Shown here piece after piece: positions 1-12,300 of a stretch of 64,000 bases of DNA. This DNA comes from Blastomyces gilchristii SLH14081 (taxonomy: Eukaryota > Ascomycota > Eurotiomycetes > Onygenales > Ajellomycetaceae): the NCBI RefSeq assembly GCF_000003855.2, contig NW_003101659.1, positions 213,475 to 277,474 on the forward strand. Direction: 5' to 3'. The notes below the pieces were generated by a model. That model worked only from the letters and a program-made list of their open reading frames with translations, did not search any database and was not told the DNA's origin. Position numbers and translations under genes: made by a program. How positions within the stretch are numbered: the stretch's first letter is position 1; each line of letters begins with the position of its first letter.

Positions 1-1041
1 CCTGATCTCAATGCGCAGGTATATCCCGGAGCAATAATTTAGCGCCACACTCTTATAAATTTATCCTAGGTAGGCGAACACGGCCGCAAACTATGGACCA
101 CCACGCTAATTTAGTGCGTGGAGCACCCTGAATACCTCGACGACAAACAAGACTCTCTCATGCTAACTTAGCATCGTAGCACAGTGTTGGTGAGTTCGTG
201 GCGAAATACGGTATCAATTTCCTATAAAAATGCCGGCGATCCTGAGAACGCAAATGCAATTCGGCCTAGGAGGGGAGAATGTGGGTTGGGCTTCTAACAG
301 GGCGGGGATGTCTGTCAAAGCCAGGAAATAAATGCAGAGTGAAGTTTAGGGTGACGTCCAACTGGTTTGGATGCAAGGGGAGTATCTAACCTAAAGATAT
401 TTCTGACGTCCGCCAGTCACGAGCGCTAATTATTGCCTACAGTAGGTATTGCTACAGCCTCTGGCAACGTGTGGATTACTCCCAAGACCTCATCCTTTCC
501 TCCCTAGGCGTATCTGCCCTTTCCTATGTATCTACAAGCCCATGGTCAACTAACTAGTAGGGTTTTGTTAGGGCCTTTCATTTATCCTATTGCAATGGGC
601 ATCGATAGTGGATAGTGGGACTTTCTTATTTCTCAAAGGGTTTGCACTTCGGCAGGATGGGTCTCGAAAGAAGTGAAAGCACCCTTCATCCACAGGAAGA
701 TGGAAGCACTTGTAACTTCCAGAATTGTTATAACTCTTTTCTGCTGTGCTATGTGATATAATGATTCCAAATTCGAGATCGGAAGCCTTGTACAGGCTGC
801 GCTTGATGCCGGCACTGATGGGTTTGGGACATTTGGCACCAGCGATAGGAGCTATCCACACAGCTTGGGGACATCAGTTTCACGGAGCACTACTGTGGTT
901 CATTGGTACAGCATCAGCCCTCGTCGACTGTACGTTCACCAAAAACAAAGGACCCCTCGGGTCCTTGGGTATGAAAATACTGACAATCACTTCCGCTGCT
1001 CCAGCGCAGGATGCGTATAAAGACCTACCTCCTTCTTCCAG
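1..1041. other. Intergenic / upstream of UbiA remnant, no supported gene
   Basis: No convincing coding exon is visible. The plus frame from about 746 is open to 1207 but resembles no family I recognise. A plausible intron at 969-1041 (GTATGA donor, TACTGAC branch site, TTCCAG acceptor) suggests an exon ending at 968 belonged to the downstream prenyltransferase. That exon reads back in frame only to a stop near 846, and the N-terminal first aspartate-rich motif of UbiA enzymes is not found. Confidence 0.4.
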
Positions 1042-1759
1042 GCCCCGTGGATATGGAGGCTGTGGATTTATTTCTTATGGGCTATTGTCATTACTTGTAC
1101 ATTTCTCTCTGGCGTGGAGACTTCAATACGGATATATCAATTCTCACTCATCGGTCTTCTCTGGGGCACGCCGTGCATACCGCACTTTTCGGCATCCTCC
1201 GGTGTGAGCCTGTCCAAACCCAAGACAGTGGTAAGTCATTATCCCCCATTTCATAGAAGATTTAGCAGCTTACGAAGGCGTAGTTGCGTGAGTGGAAGTC
1301 GCTCATTGTGGCCATTTGTATGGGCTGCGTCACATCAGGGTCAAGCATGTTCCATGTTTGCCAGAAGGATGTTCAGTGCAATGATCAGTGTTTCCAAACG
1401 CGCAGTCTGTCCTGTACCAGTTCTTCCGTGAGACTACTTGTGATATACGGGATATTGCTGAGGACACGGAGGATGGCATGAAGACACTACCTGTCAGACT
1501 CGGCGAGGGGATCACGATGCTCCTGATGAGTGTTGTTGGGATGTTCTTTGATGTACTGCTTACGGGAGGAGTTGGTCCAAGTTTCCAGGTGGCCCCATCC
1601 TTAGCTTTCCAGTCAGTTGTTCGGGTTGGCTGCACGATGTGTGTTTACTCTCAGATACTACGATATCCTCGAGAAAACTACTGGGCATGGGGTCTTATGT
1701 CAATGTTGGGTTTGGTACCAGTGCTGCCTGCACAGTTGTGTTTGTTGAACTCCAGATAG
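1042..1759 (+). pseudogene. UbiA-type prenyltransferase remnant
   Basis: C-terminal half of a membrane-bound UbiA-superfamily prenyltransferase, which transfers a prenyl chain to an acceptor. Exon 1042-1230 encodes two hydrophobic helices. A clean 53-bp intron (1231-1283, GTAAGT..TAG) leads to an exon from 1284. The family's second aspartate motif, CDIRDIAED followed by KTLPVRLG, lies near 1439-1506. The reading frame changes between about 1360 and 1388 without a usable intron, moving from frame 3 (maybe through frame 1) to frame 2, so at least one and probably two indels have broken it. The last frame ends in TAG at 1757-1759. The first Asp motif and N-terminal helices are missing, leaving about 230 residues against a usual 300-340. 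Its neighbours are two other damaged enzyme genes. It could be functional only if unusual splicing occurs. Confidence 0.6.
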
Positions 1760-1844
1760 CTGGATATAGTATAAGAACTAAGATACATTTTAAATATTTT
1801 TGCCTCCCCCGGTGCTTTATATAGTTTATGCCTCTGGATCAGGA

Positions 1845-3059
1845 CTATACGTCCCAGTGAGGATGACGGGTTCCAACGGCCTCAAGCAAGGCCCCTTTTA
1901 ATAAGCCATCTTCACGCACCGGTAAAAGTAAAGGTACAAGCGGGCGGGCCTGTTTGAAGTTCTCACTGGCCCACCTCAAATGCGCTGCAAAAGTTCCAGG
2001 GGAAATATCTGCGTCCTTGTTTCTTTCCTCGTCCCAGATTCTAGCCAGATACTCCCTCTGTTCTGTGACAATCCCATGTGATAGTTTCATCGTCGACGAC
2101 GTATCAAGAATGGCTTGCACAAACTGGCTGGCTTCCTTGTAAGCCTCACCACGCTCCGATCCCTCTTGTCTGCGGCTGAGCATGTCAAACTGCTTCCGCC
2201 CGTCCCAATGCGTGAGGTGCTGTACCCAGTATACCTCACTAACGCATTCAAAGAGCAACACCTTCCGTGAAAACCAGGCTGGACCATCCCACGCTATAGT
2301 CGGATCCTCGAGGTGGCGGATACGCTCGAGGCAAAACATTTGGATCAAATAGTCGACGTAGTGACCATACTGAAACGCAGGTGCTCTACCGGTTGATGAT
2401 GGCACCTCATACCGTGGTAGGTGATGAAGCAACTCGTGGGCATACATCCCCTGAGTTCTATCTCTACTTTCCCACAGCTTAAGAAAAGTATCATGCCAGT
2501 GCTTAATGCTTAATAGCAATGCAGCCTTTTCTCCCTGCAATAAGCCCATTCCAGAACATGGACATCTCGTCGTTTATGGTCATTCTGAACCCAGCGAGCT
2601 CGAAAGGATTCGCAGGATCTTCCAGCTTCTCCCAGAAGAGGTCATCCAGGCTACGGAAGAGCATGAAGCCAACATCGACCCAGATGCCACCGTGCAAGTA
2701 CAGGAGCGGGAGGCGGACTAAGTCAGCTGCATGAGGTGCAGCATGCGTGCCCGCCATGCGACGCTTGAGGAAGGCCTCTGGAAAGAACTCAGAGGTGTCG
2801 GGGATATAGTTAACATAGTGGGTTGGCGAGCCGTCGACCATGTCAAGGACGCGGACAGTCCAAGACTTCCCATGCCGCCGCACCCAGCTGATAATATTGC
2901 GCTGGCACCATGGCTTGCAGGCTGCAATTGCCGCGGTCCCAGAATGCCCCAAATGTTTCTCTCTGAATCGGGGTTGACAGGAGTGAAAGTCTGGAGTTCG
3001 GCCAATATATCCTCGTCTGAGCGTGAATCCAACAGCGTTGATCCTGAGACTGAACCCAT
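1845..3059 (-). pseudogene. GT32-like glycosyltransferase (capsular polysaccharide synthesis family), frameshifted
   Basis: Remnant of a fungal glycosyltransferase with a DXD-type sugar-transferase fold (capsular polysaccharide synthesis protein family, GT32-like). Reading leftwards from ATG 3059, the pieces in order are: N-terminal SERNIW, then AFWDRG, KPWCQRNIISWVRR, the core HAADLVRLPLLYLHGGIWVDVG with the GGIWVDVG nucleotide-sugar motif, FWNGLIAGRKG, and a C-terminal half with KHWHDTFLKLWE. These pieces lie in three different minus frames. An extra G near 2955 shifts the frame after NIW, a second shift falls around 2905-2930, and a perfect 7-bp tandem duplication (TGCTTAA at 2500-2506 and 2507-2513) creates a stop just before KHWHD. 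The family usually has about 400 residues and nearly all of it is recognisable, so decay is recent. Confidence 0.8.
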
Positions 3060-4935
3060 TTTTCGATTGCTAGTGGCGCCTTCTGCAGTGTCAAGGTATT
3101 GGGCGGTTTTCCTACGCTCCCGCAGACTGCTATTTCATGTCATGAGCGGTTTCCGACTTGTCTCCTGCGCATGTGGATATGGCAATGGATGTAACATCTA
3201 CCCCGCAAGGCAGAGTTCTAATTCTTGCCTAGCGGACAAGAAAGGGTGATTTATATACACTTCCTGCATCCTGAATATGCATGCGAGTCAAAAGTTTTCC
3301 CCCGAGAGTGGTCAATTTGGAATAGGAGTTGGTCTATTTAGCGCATGGCCCCCAACCGAATACATCAAGGATGCTCAATATCTCTGCTTCTTCTTCTCCC
3401 TATGTCTCCACACGCTGGTGTCCATGATCCATGAGTTAATCGAGGGTATGGCGGGAATATAGTTACATAGCCCTCGCTAGGATTTGAAGTATCGCCGCAT
3501 CGCTTCCTGCTTATCCCTTATTTTTGCTTTGGATACCTTTCTAGATACTCCTAACACCCCCACCGGTGTTTTTTTTTTCTTTTTTTTTTTCTCTTTTTCT
3601 CTTCTATTCTATTTCTTTTTAGCGGAGGAGAGGAGGTTAGGAAGCTGCAATCCTTCCTACCATAAGTTTCTCCACTCAGAACGCATCTCAGTTCCCCAGC
3701 TGAGAAAATATTGCAATAAAGGGTATCCCAGCCGATGGACACCTGAGCTCTCCTGCTACACCATTGTATAGTAGGACAATGAGCACAGCGAGGAAGAAGT
3801 CCGCTTCACCCTACGAGGAAATGTTCGAGGACCACTGTTACCACATTACACCGAGAATTATCCCCAATGCTGGGGCAAAATGTCTGCTTATCCTACCTCG
3901 ATATCGAAACAAAATTACCCCCCGTCTAAGATCCTAGGCCTTTGAGCCTGAGCCAGAGGATTTTTCCCTCGACAGTGTGTCAGAACTTAGCTTCCCCATT
4001 GCTTGTTGATCTGGAACCTAGGCATATCCATGTACGGAGTACTCTTGGTTCAAAAGATGGTGCACAGATGTTCTACCTAGCCTCCAAGCGCACCGGCTAA
4101 TTTAACTCTTGGTTTCAGATCAGATGGAGATATTACAGCAAGTGTCATATTGGCTTCTTGGCTTAGAAAGATGGATAGGTAAGAGACTACGATTACGGCC
4201 GAACGGCTATCAGGCCGTTTGGAAGTCCGTTCGGACCTCTAGCGGAGTTGACCTGCTCAAATAAAGTCGATGTGGAAGACCGAGGGTTGGAGGTGCTTAC
4301 AGCATAGGGCTAGAGACGAGCAACGTTGGGCTAATTGTCCGCAACGTGTTGGTGGGAATGTCCGGTTCAAGTGGCCCGCATGGGGAGGCAGAATGTTTAT
4401 TGCAATCGATAGAATCCAATTGCGACAAGTGAGGCCTTTGAATGGAGTCCCAAGGAGACAAGGGCGCATATGGTGACAGCTCGTCGTGTCCCTGGCCCGA
4501 TTAATGGGGTCCGCAGACCTGGATACGTAGGGTCTGCACCCTTTTTCCTTGCTGCTATGGCAAGTAATCTCTCGGAGTAACTGTAAACCTTTAGAAACCT
4601 ACATATTGTTGACATATGGAATGGTTCGGCCCCTTAAATACCAGTTAGCCTAGTGGTGATCGAGAGCTCTTTTGCCCTAGTGGCCTAAACATATACATTT
4701 CATAGACACATTATATATTTTGAAGTCCCTTGCTCATCACGCACGCAAAACGGAGTCTATATACACGATTCCTTCTCCTGAGGTTATCCTGGCTCCGGTG
4801 TTATAGACATTCTGTTTAGGTGTGACTACTACCCGTCCCTCTACTAGTGGCAATCAAGTCGTTGTTGGTGAGAACTTGCACTCAATCATCTCTTTCGGTC
4901 GTGCTTCTGTCCCGGTGTGTAGTATAGCGGATGCA
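3060..4935. other. Intergenic, about 1.9 kb
   Basis: No gene supported. Contains a T-rich tract at about 3570-3610, an exact TACGGAGTA at 4033-4041, and short inverted repeats around 4195-4240 (AACGGC/GCCGTT and CCGAACGG/CCGTTCGG). It probably holds the 5' region of the glycosyltransferase remnant and the 3' region of the DMATS gene. Confidence 0.5.
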
Positions 4936-6347
4936 TTATGTGAGTCGAACAAATGGAGCTAAGTAAGTCGTGAGATATACCCTCTTCTTCTTAGAGAAAT
5001 TGAATGACATGTATGTGTGGGCTGTGGGCGACTTGATGTCGTCGGAAACAATATCATCCCAACTGGAAACGCTTTTAGTCCAGAAATGGGGGAAAAAAGT
5101 TACGTTATGGCGAATGTGAAAAATTGGATGAAGAAGGACTTACAAAGCCTGTCTGACCATTGATCTGTACATTTCCAGAACGCCCCAGCTCCAATCTCTT
5201 GTCTCAAAAACCTTTTCCATGGTTTCTGAGATGGCTCAATCTCCCAAGAAGTATTGGAATAAAGCAACGTAGACTTTTACCTCTGGGATTTCCTGACCAG
5301 GCTGCAGCTCCCAGCTACAGCACACGCCTCGATGCCCGTCATTTGGATCAAGCACTGGCTTGGGAAATGAAGTGTCTGCGTGTCCCTCGGGCTCGTTAAT
5401 TAGCAAGTGCCACAGTTCACGTAGGACTGATAAGCCTTCAAGCGTGGCCTTGTCGGTACGCCTTCCGCCAAAAGTAACATGTTCGTAAACTGCATCGAAG
5501 GAGCTATCGCGAGGATTCGAGTAGACCTTTACCCTCGCGCGGATACCAGGGTCCGTGCAATCAATACCGACGACTTGAACCAGAGGAGGGTGTTGGCAAA
5601 TTGACTGGTACTTCTCGATGAAATTGAGAGCCGGTACGAATGATTCTCCAAAGGGATCAAGCCGCTTGAGAAGATTAACGGTGGCTTCATCAGAATCCAG
5701 GCCGGTGGCCATGTGCTTCATCATGGGGGAGAAATAAGCTTTCATCGATATATTTCTACCATCGAGATCAAAAGCGAGGAAGCATCGCGGTATTCGCGCG
5801 GTATCCGGTGGCATCTTGCCCTTAATAACCACCCTCTCCTCTTCTGATGGGAAATACTCTGCCGAGAACTGTTTAAACCAACGCATGTCTGCCTTCACGG
5901 CCTCGGCGATTCTGGGGATTGGCGTGTCGGCGAGACTCCCCCTTTCTGGCATCACAGGCTCAAAAGTAAATCGTGCACATGCCTTCCCAGAATTGTTGAA
6001 GTTGATACTGGCTTCAAATAGCGCGCCATTGGGGGTAAGGAGCGATCTGGGATATGTTTTATCTGGGGGAGGACCCATGTGCGGAATAATATAGTTCTCT
6101 AGGAACGCTAAATGAGATTTTTGCTGCTCTTCGGTATAAGATCCAACATTACGCAGCAGTGAGGACAACACGGGCACGCAATGTTTAGACCAGAACGTAA
6201 ACCCTCCGTCATTGCAGTTAGGTACAAAGCTCCAGTCAAAGCTATAGATGTTGTTAATATGAATTTGCACACTTATACCTCCTCTGTTATTACGTACGTC
6301 TTCGCCAGTGCCTCACGCGGCGTGGTAACAGTATGGGCGTCATCCAT
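4936..6347 (-). pseudogene. DMATS-type aromatic (indole) prenyltransferase with one in-frame TGA
   Basis: Soluble ABBA-fold prenyltransferase of the dimethylallyl-tryptophan synthase family, which prenylates indoles or other aromatics in fungal secondary metabolism. Three exons fit in phase: 6347-6298, 6241-5144 and 5062-4936. The introns are 56 bp (GTACGT donor) and 81 bp (GTAAGT donor). The full frame is 424 codons, the normal family length. Recognisable blocks include the N-terminal FTFWSKHCVPVLSSLL, the NYIIPHMGP block, the GALFEASINFNNSG block, a central FLAFDLDGR followed by MKAYFSPM, the RVKVYSNP strand, EVKVYVALFQYF, and a terminal AHTYMSFNF...YLAPF. The only lesion is TGA at 5238-5236 (codon 352). 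The frame continues past it with clear family sequence (AISETMEKVFETRDWSWG), so a sense codon was lost, perhaps CGA to TGA. Truncation would remove the last barrel strands. It could be strain-specific or a sequence error. Confidence 0.85.
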
Positions 6348-9300
6348 GGAAGAATGAAGGGGATTTGAAACAGCCTCAGAGATTGATGCCATTTGTTCAA
6401 GTGGTACTCTATTCCATGCCCTGGACACGGCTTTTTCTGCGGAGTGAACAAAATCCCACGAGATGGCAGGCGATTAGAGGCGTGAACGCAGATGAGACGA
6501 GTGAAGATGTTTAGTTGGGCGATAGCAGACAATGCGCAGGGTTGTAGTAATGAGGTGTGGAATTTATACCCACTTCGCTCATTTTTTCCCACTCCATACA
6601 TCGCTCCCCTGCTGCACCTAGTCATGATGTAGTAATTGTAACAAAATTATATGGGAGATCAACAATAATGAAGTGAGTGCAGCAGACTCACTGCCCAGTT
6701 CTTTTTTCAGTCAGACAGCTACAACACAGTTCATTGAAGCTCTACTTCATCTGATGAAAACTGTCTGTTACAAGATGCAGCTTTGAATTGCGCAAGAAAA
6801 TTGTTCTTGCGTCATGATCAAGGGCTTTGCAGAGTGGTTATGCATTGCTGTTGTCGGTTGAATCCCTGGACATTTTCGACAAGGTTTCATGGATGAGAGC
6901 CAGAATATATGTCAATGTCAGTGCATTCTGTGTCCATTCTGCAGGACGGCAGGAAGCAGTAAATATTCTTTTGTGGTGTCTTTGGCTGAATTTGCGCAGG
7001 AAGGCAACTTGCCAAGTCAGGAACTGGAGATCCTTCCAAGTGCGAAAAGTCTTCAATAATAATGAGCAGTAAATTACACCGCCAAACCAAAAAAAGACAC
7101 ATGCATGCCTCGTACGACTGGTCGTCTTTTCACCAAAAGCCTCGTCAACAGGCCATGGTAGCTGATGGTAGCTGAGCGGCGGAATAAGCCTGTAAGTAAG
7201 AGCCAGATAAATCTGTGGGGGTTGGATCAACCTCTCGTCATCATTCCGCCAATTTAAACTAGCTCGCTCGAGACAAAGAATCCTTGCCCCTCCCTAGAAA
7301 GTTGGTGAGGGGGATTATTTAGACAACCACTTTATTTTGAAGCAGCGGCTGCTGGTGAAACCATGTCCGTGGAAACCCTGGCCATGTTGCGACGATTGAT
7401 TCCCAAGATTGACACTCACTCGTCGGCTGGTACTGCGTAGTTCGGCCGCCAAAGACTGCTGCTGCTTTTCAAGCGTGACAGCTGGCATAAAGAGATATTG
7501 TTTATCCCAGCTTGGCTAAGATGTGCACACCTTCTTTAGTTGGTTCTTGGCCCTCGGGTGTTTTTATTTGCGCGTGGTGTGTGTGGGTGTTGTGAGGGAT
7601 AAGAATTGTTAAAAAACGGTCCAATTTATTCCATGTTAAGACGGATTTTCCGTCGCGCAGTTTTTCCTTTTTTGCATAATTTTCGTTTCCGTGAAAGGCA
7701 GATCGTCCGGTCTTGCCATGAAGTTACATGTGCTAGGCTGAAATATCACAAGGCCGCGCTGAATCGAACAAAAAGAAAAACAATATGTTGGCCAAAATGG
7801 AATGAATGATGGATGGGATGGTGGTGTTGCGCCTGATATTGGAACGAGGATGGCTCGATGGCTCTTTGCATCACGACAAATTCGCACAATCATCACAACC
7901 AGGAAATCGCCGCAGTGGCGTCGGAGACATTAACTACCTACTAATGTTGCCTATTTTGGGTGGTTCAAACGAATAATAAGTCAGATTTGATGTTGAAAAC
8001 CTTGCCACCTGGAATTATTTTGTAGCCGCCCCATCACATCACAGAGATTTCCAGCGTTTGGGCTGTGCCATAGGATAGGTCAACAGAAGCATCGAAGCCA
8101 AAAGTTAAGGCTCGGGCTTTCCGCACGGACATGTCATCACTTTTCCTTGCTGCTTCCAAGCGAACCTTCGAAAATACTACTGATGACGATGCTCCGTAAT
8201 TATATTATTATGAATGTTTGGAGCATGCGGTGGGCCGGTGGCTCGGTCGCCGCTGGCTGGAGACAGACTAGCCCTAGCCCATGCGCCCCCATGGTCCTAT
8301 TCAAGATGCAAAACTAGGGTTGGACCGGGATAAAATACCGGTTAACAGAGTCGTGATGGTTGCGATCAAGTAAGGAGTACGCTGCGTAACATACATACAT
8401 CCGTACGAAAGTACTCTCCTCTTTGAGGTAACAGTTAACTAACTCGTAAGCTGATCATTATTTGCGGATTTTCCGTGTCTCACCATTCTGGCGAGCACAT
8501 TCGGTGATAGGGCAAAGAACAATTTTCAGATTCCATTGGCGCGAACTCTGCCCAGCAGGGTGGGAATCATTCCCCTGCACAGATTATTTTCTTTCTTTTT
8601 TGTTTTTTTTTTTTTTCTTTTTCTTTTTCTTTTATAATTTTACCTTTCTTTTTTCCTTCGTCGAACCCTCAGCTTGTGAACATTCATACCAGCACGCACT
8701 ATTGTCGTGAACCAATAATAATGAATTCGATGCTGACAACTACGCTGCGTAGACAGGACTGTTACCGGCGGGCTTCTCTAGAGGGTTTTGCCTCGGTGGG
8801 GCCACCTGAAAATTTCATTGGCTCGGCTTTACAAATCGCTGTCCAGAGGAGGAATAACGGGAGTAAGGACTGTTCGCTTTGTTATGGGCCGAATGATCAG
8901 GAGAGCTTAGCGTTTAGCGCGTTAATTAATCTGCCTTTTTATCTCAAGGGCTCCAGAATCTCCTTTGGTTGCCGGAACGAGACATGCACTCTGATAATCA
9001 TCCCGTTTCTTCATCGACTGTCTTCCTTGAATTTAGATAATGTCTTCGGGTTCTGCGTTTTTTTGCCAATGTCAAAGGGCGCTGAGGTGAGCCTCTGGGG
9101 ACTGGAAGTTTAGGATATCATGGAGGGAACCATGAGCAATAGTTATTATTATGTTGTTAGTTTAGGCAGAGGGAAATCGAATGCCGAAGTTGCCCATGGA
9201 TGCTGATCAGCTGGTGCGAACTCATATGAGAACTTGTAAGATGCCGTTCTTGAGCGGTGGGAATACTGTACATGCTGGGATCCCGATGAGCCAACACTCT

Positions 9301-12300
9301 GTTGACCCCATGTCTGAGACTAGACTGCAACCTGAATGTTTATTATTCCATCAATAATACAGGGCTCACGGCAATCAGCTTTGCACATCCGAACCCAGTC
9401 TCTGCTTCAGCCTCAAATCCTGCTGTACTGCGTATATGGCACAACAACGGCTTTGGTGGAGCCTTTATCAATGCCGGCCTCGTCCTAGACTTCGCGACCA
9501 ATATTCGTAGAAGTCAATCATTAATGCAGGACCGGTCTCTGTTTGATACGCCTCCGCTGCCAATAGTAAATATCACAGCTTCCAAGCAACAGGGAGTTTG
9601 TCTGATTCATGGTTGGGGTCTGGCTGCATAAATTTACCGACACCTCCCAAAGTTTGACTCTTTGCTTGCATGATTTATTGTATCTATCCAATTTCTCCGT
9701 GTTGAGATTGCTAGCCATCACTATCAGAAAACAACCCACCCGCATTGTGGCGTCTTGATATGATATGCCTATCAAGCTCCGCTAACTACGGAGTAATGTA
9801 ATGGTGCATAGCATAGTGGAGAAGTTGTCTTTTAGCATTTGGTTGGGATCACTGGGGCCATGGTGATGAATATTAAATGATACTTGAATCGTCGTCACTA
9901 ATGTGTGGAGGAGGGATGGATGGATTGTTCGATACGAATACGCTTTACGGATGATAACCATGATTCCACGAACAAACTGATGCCTCTACTTCAACCATTC
10001 CATTCCCTTATCATTTTGATTATTTTTGCTAAATGGGTCCACACGGGAAGCCAAGGGCTACTTGAAACAACATATCCGTCTCCCAATCGACGCAACTTCT
10101 GAGAATTGCGGCCAACACTAAACCTATCGCGGCGAGGTGTATGCAAGTGATATGTATGTATTATTGTGCATAAACCACAGGCTAGATTTTTGAAGATTCT
10201 GCTGATGAATCATAATAACAGACACACTCTCCTCCATCTTTCAATCCTCAGAATCACACTGGTTGCGTATCATGTCAAATCGCATGTAAGTGCAGGCTTT
10301 CTTCATAATTCTATTGCTATTCAAGGAGAGAACATCACAGCTGTTCCTTTCATTGGCTTCTTTGTGTCAGGTGTAACTACAAAATAAATAATCTTCGAAA
10401 TCATGAACCTGATTCCCCAAAGAGCCAAAATGCTGAGCGGTGAGCCATGATAAACATGAGCTCAGAAGGCAGCCCCTTTATGCCTTGGATATCAGTCGAA
10501 AATGAAGCTAAAGGTGAGGATCATACAGCGTACTTCGCCCGTGCCAGGTGCTTGGGCGGATTTCTCACAGCGGACTGGACTGGACTGGACTGCTCTTGGG
10601 AGCTGAGAGCCCCTCCTGCAAAGTTGTTTTTGAATAATAAATAGGTGGAAAAAATAGAATAATATTCAGACAAAACGGCTGACTTGTGATAAGAAAATGT
10701 GCATAAAAGTGCTGTACATAGTTACATCACCGGGATCTCTCATTTAACACCCAACCACCCCTACCACTCAGGGCTAACTATGAAGCCTTCCGTTGGTAAG
10801 ATTGAGAACATTGGAATATGTTCTAGGTCTCGAAGCGAAGAATGAGCAAATCGATCACCAACGGCTGGGTGCTGGTACCGTGGTACCGCTCTCCTTGGAC
10901 ATGGGACGAATTATTGCCCCCGCAGAAGCAGGAACAAAAACGTACGCAGTATTTTATTCCTAACTTATCCTTGAAGGCGAGCACCGACTTCGCCGAGCGA
11001 CGCCCACGCACGCCTAACGACGCCTAACTCTGGCCCTCTGGGCACAGTTTGTAAAGAAGAATGCCTAGCCTAGCGTGGTTCCCTAGTTGGGGGCTAGAAC
11101 CCCCCTAAATATCGGCTGCAGCTTGCAGCTGGCTATTCTTCCCAGCAACCTTTAGCTAAATCCATAGTTAAAAAAAGGACTCCAGCCCCCCTCAATATCC
11201 AAAATTTGACAGTGGCAGGGTGGGTAATTTGCCCCGGCCCCATCCTTTCTTTGCGGTGGTGGGGTGGTCTCCTATCACCGGCATCATGCATTCTTCGATT
11301 ACGAAGCGGTTACAGCGCGCGCTACGGATTTCCTTGGCTTGAATGTTTTGCTTTCCATCGCACATTAGTTTCAGCTTCGTCCTCACGTAACTTGCTTGAC
11401 CAGGGCAACAAAAGTTTAGATCCCAGCTTTTTTTTCCCACGCATATACATCGTTTTTCTTCTTGCGGCCCCGGACACCTGACCCACAAGAAGAATGCTAG
11501 TTTGCCAACAACTTTCTTGTCCTCATATGGAGAGATGGATTTCAATGCGGATGGAGAAAGTCGGAACTTGCTCAGGATGGACAAACCTAACTTTGCTTAG
11601 TTCAGGCATTTTTTATTATTCTCTGTAACACAGGTGCTGTGAACCGACCTGAAGCCGAACCATCAGACTGGCTTCCGCTCTTTGAGAGACGGTTTTGTCT
11701 TTGAATGAGAGCTAAATAATAAGTTGGGAAGTGTTGCGAGGTTTGCATAATTAACTTACCCAGGTACGACGAAACGAAGAAGCAACTTTTGTTTTCCTGA
11801 CCGCCCTCACGCACCACCCACCCCTTGATACAGAAGTAACAGAACAGGGTTTGATAAATGATTGTCGTAGACGGAGACATCCTACACGGACTGCCCCTCT
11901 TTTTCTCTTATAACAGTGATCTCAAGGCCTTGCGATGTGTCCACGCTTATCGTTGAGCTAAAAGCCCGATTAGTCGGCGAGAAAAAACCTTCTCCGTTAA
12001 GAGAGTTTGAGTTTGCACCTGTTAGGTTTAACTATCTGTGCGCAAAACCACGCTGCAGAGCAAAAGTTTCTCAGGTATCCACTACTACCTAGGTAGCTCG
12101 ATTTCTCTGGCGGACACTGGCATGTGTGGTTTGCTTTTGGAATTTTTTTTCTTTTTTCCCCCCATTTTTGCCGCTTTCGCTGAGGTGGCATCTTTTTTGT
12201 GACTCAAGACAGCTTACTCCGTAGTTAACGGGTGGACGGGCCACGGCCCCGTCGGGGCAGTTTGTAATAAGATCCAACATTTTGAATCCAGAAGAAAAAT

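Noticed and set aside
5236..5238. Programmed stop-codon readthrough or selenocysteine at the DMATS TGA
   Set aside because: No UGA-CUA readthrough context, and filamentous fungi lack selenocysteine machinery as far as I know; a mutation is simpler.
6838..7230. Minus-strand frame of 130 codons in the gene desert
   Set aside because: Composition like random sequence and no motifs; not enough to call a gene.
8462..8710. Plus-strand frame with a poly-Phe run
   Set aside because: Produced by a T-rich tract; not protein-like elsewhere.
9302..9631. Plus-strand frame of 109 codons in the gene desert
   Set aside because: No homology recalled, no splice context, and the minus strand is similarly open.
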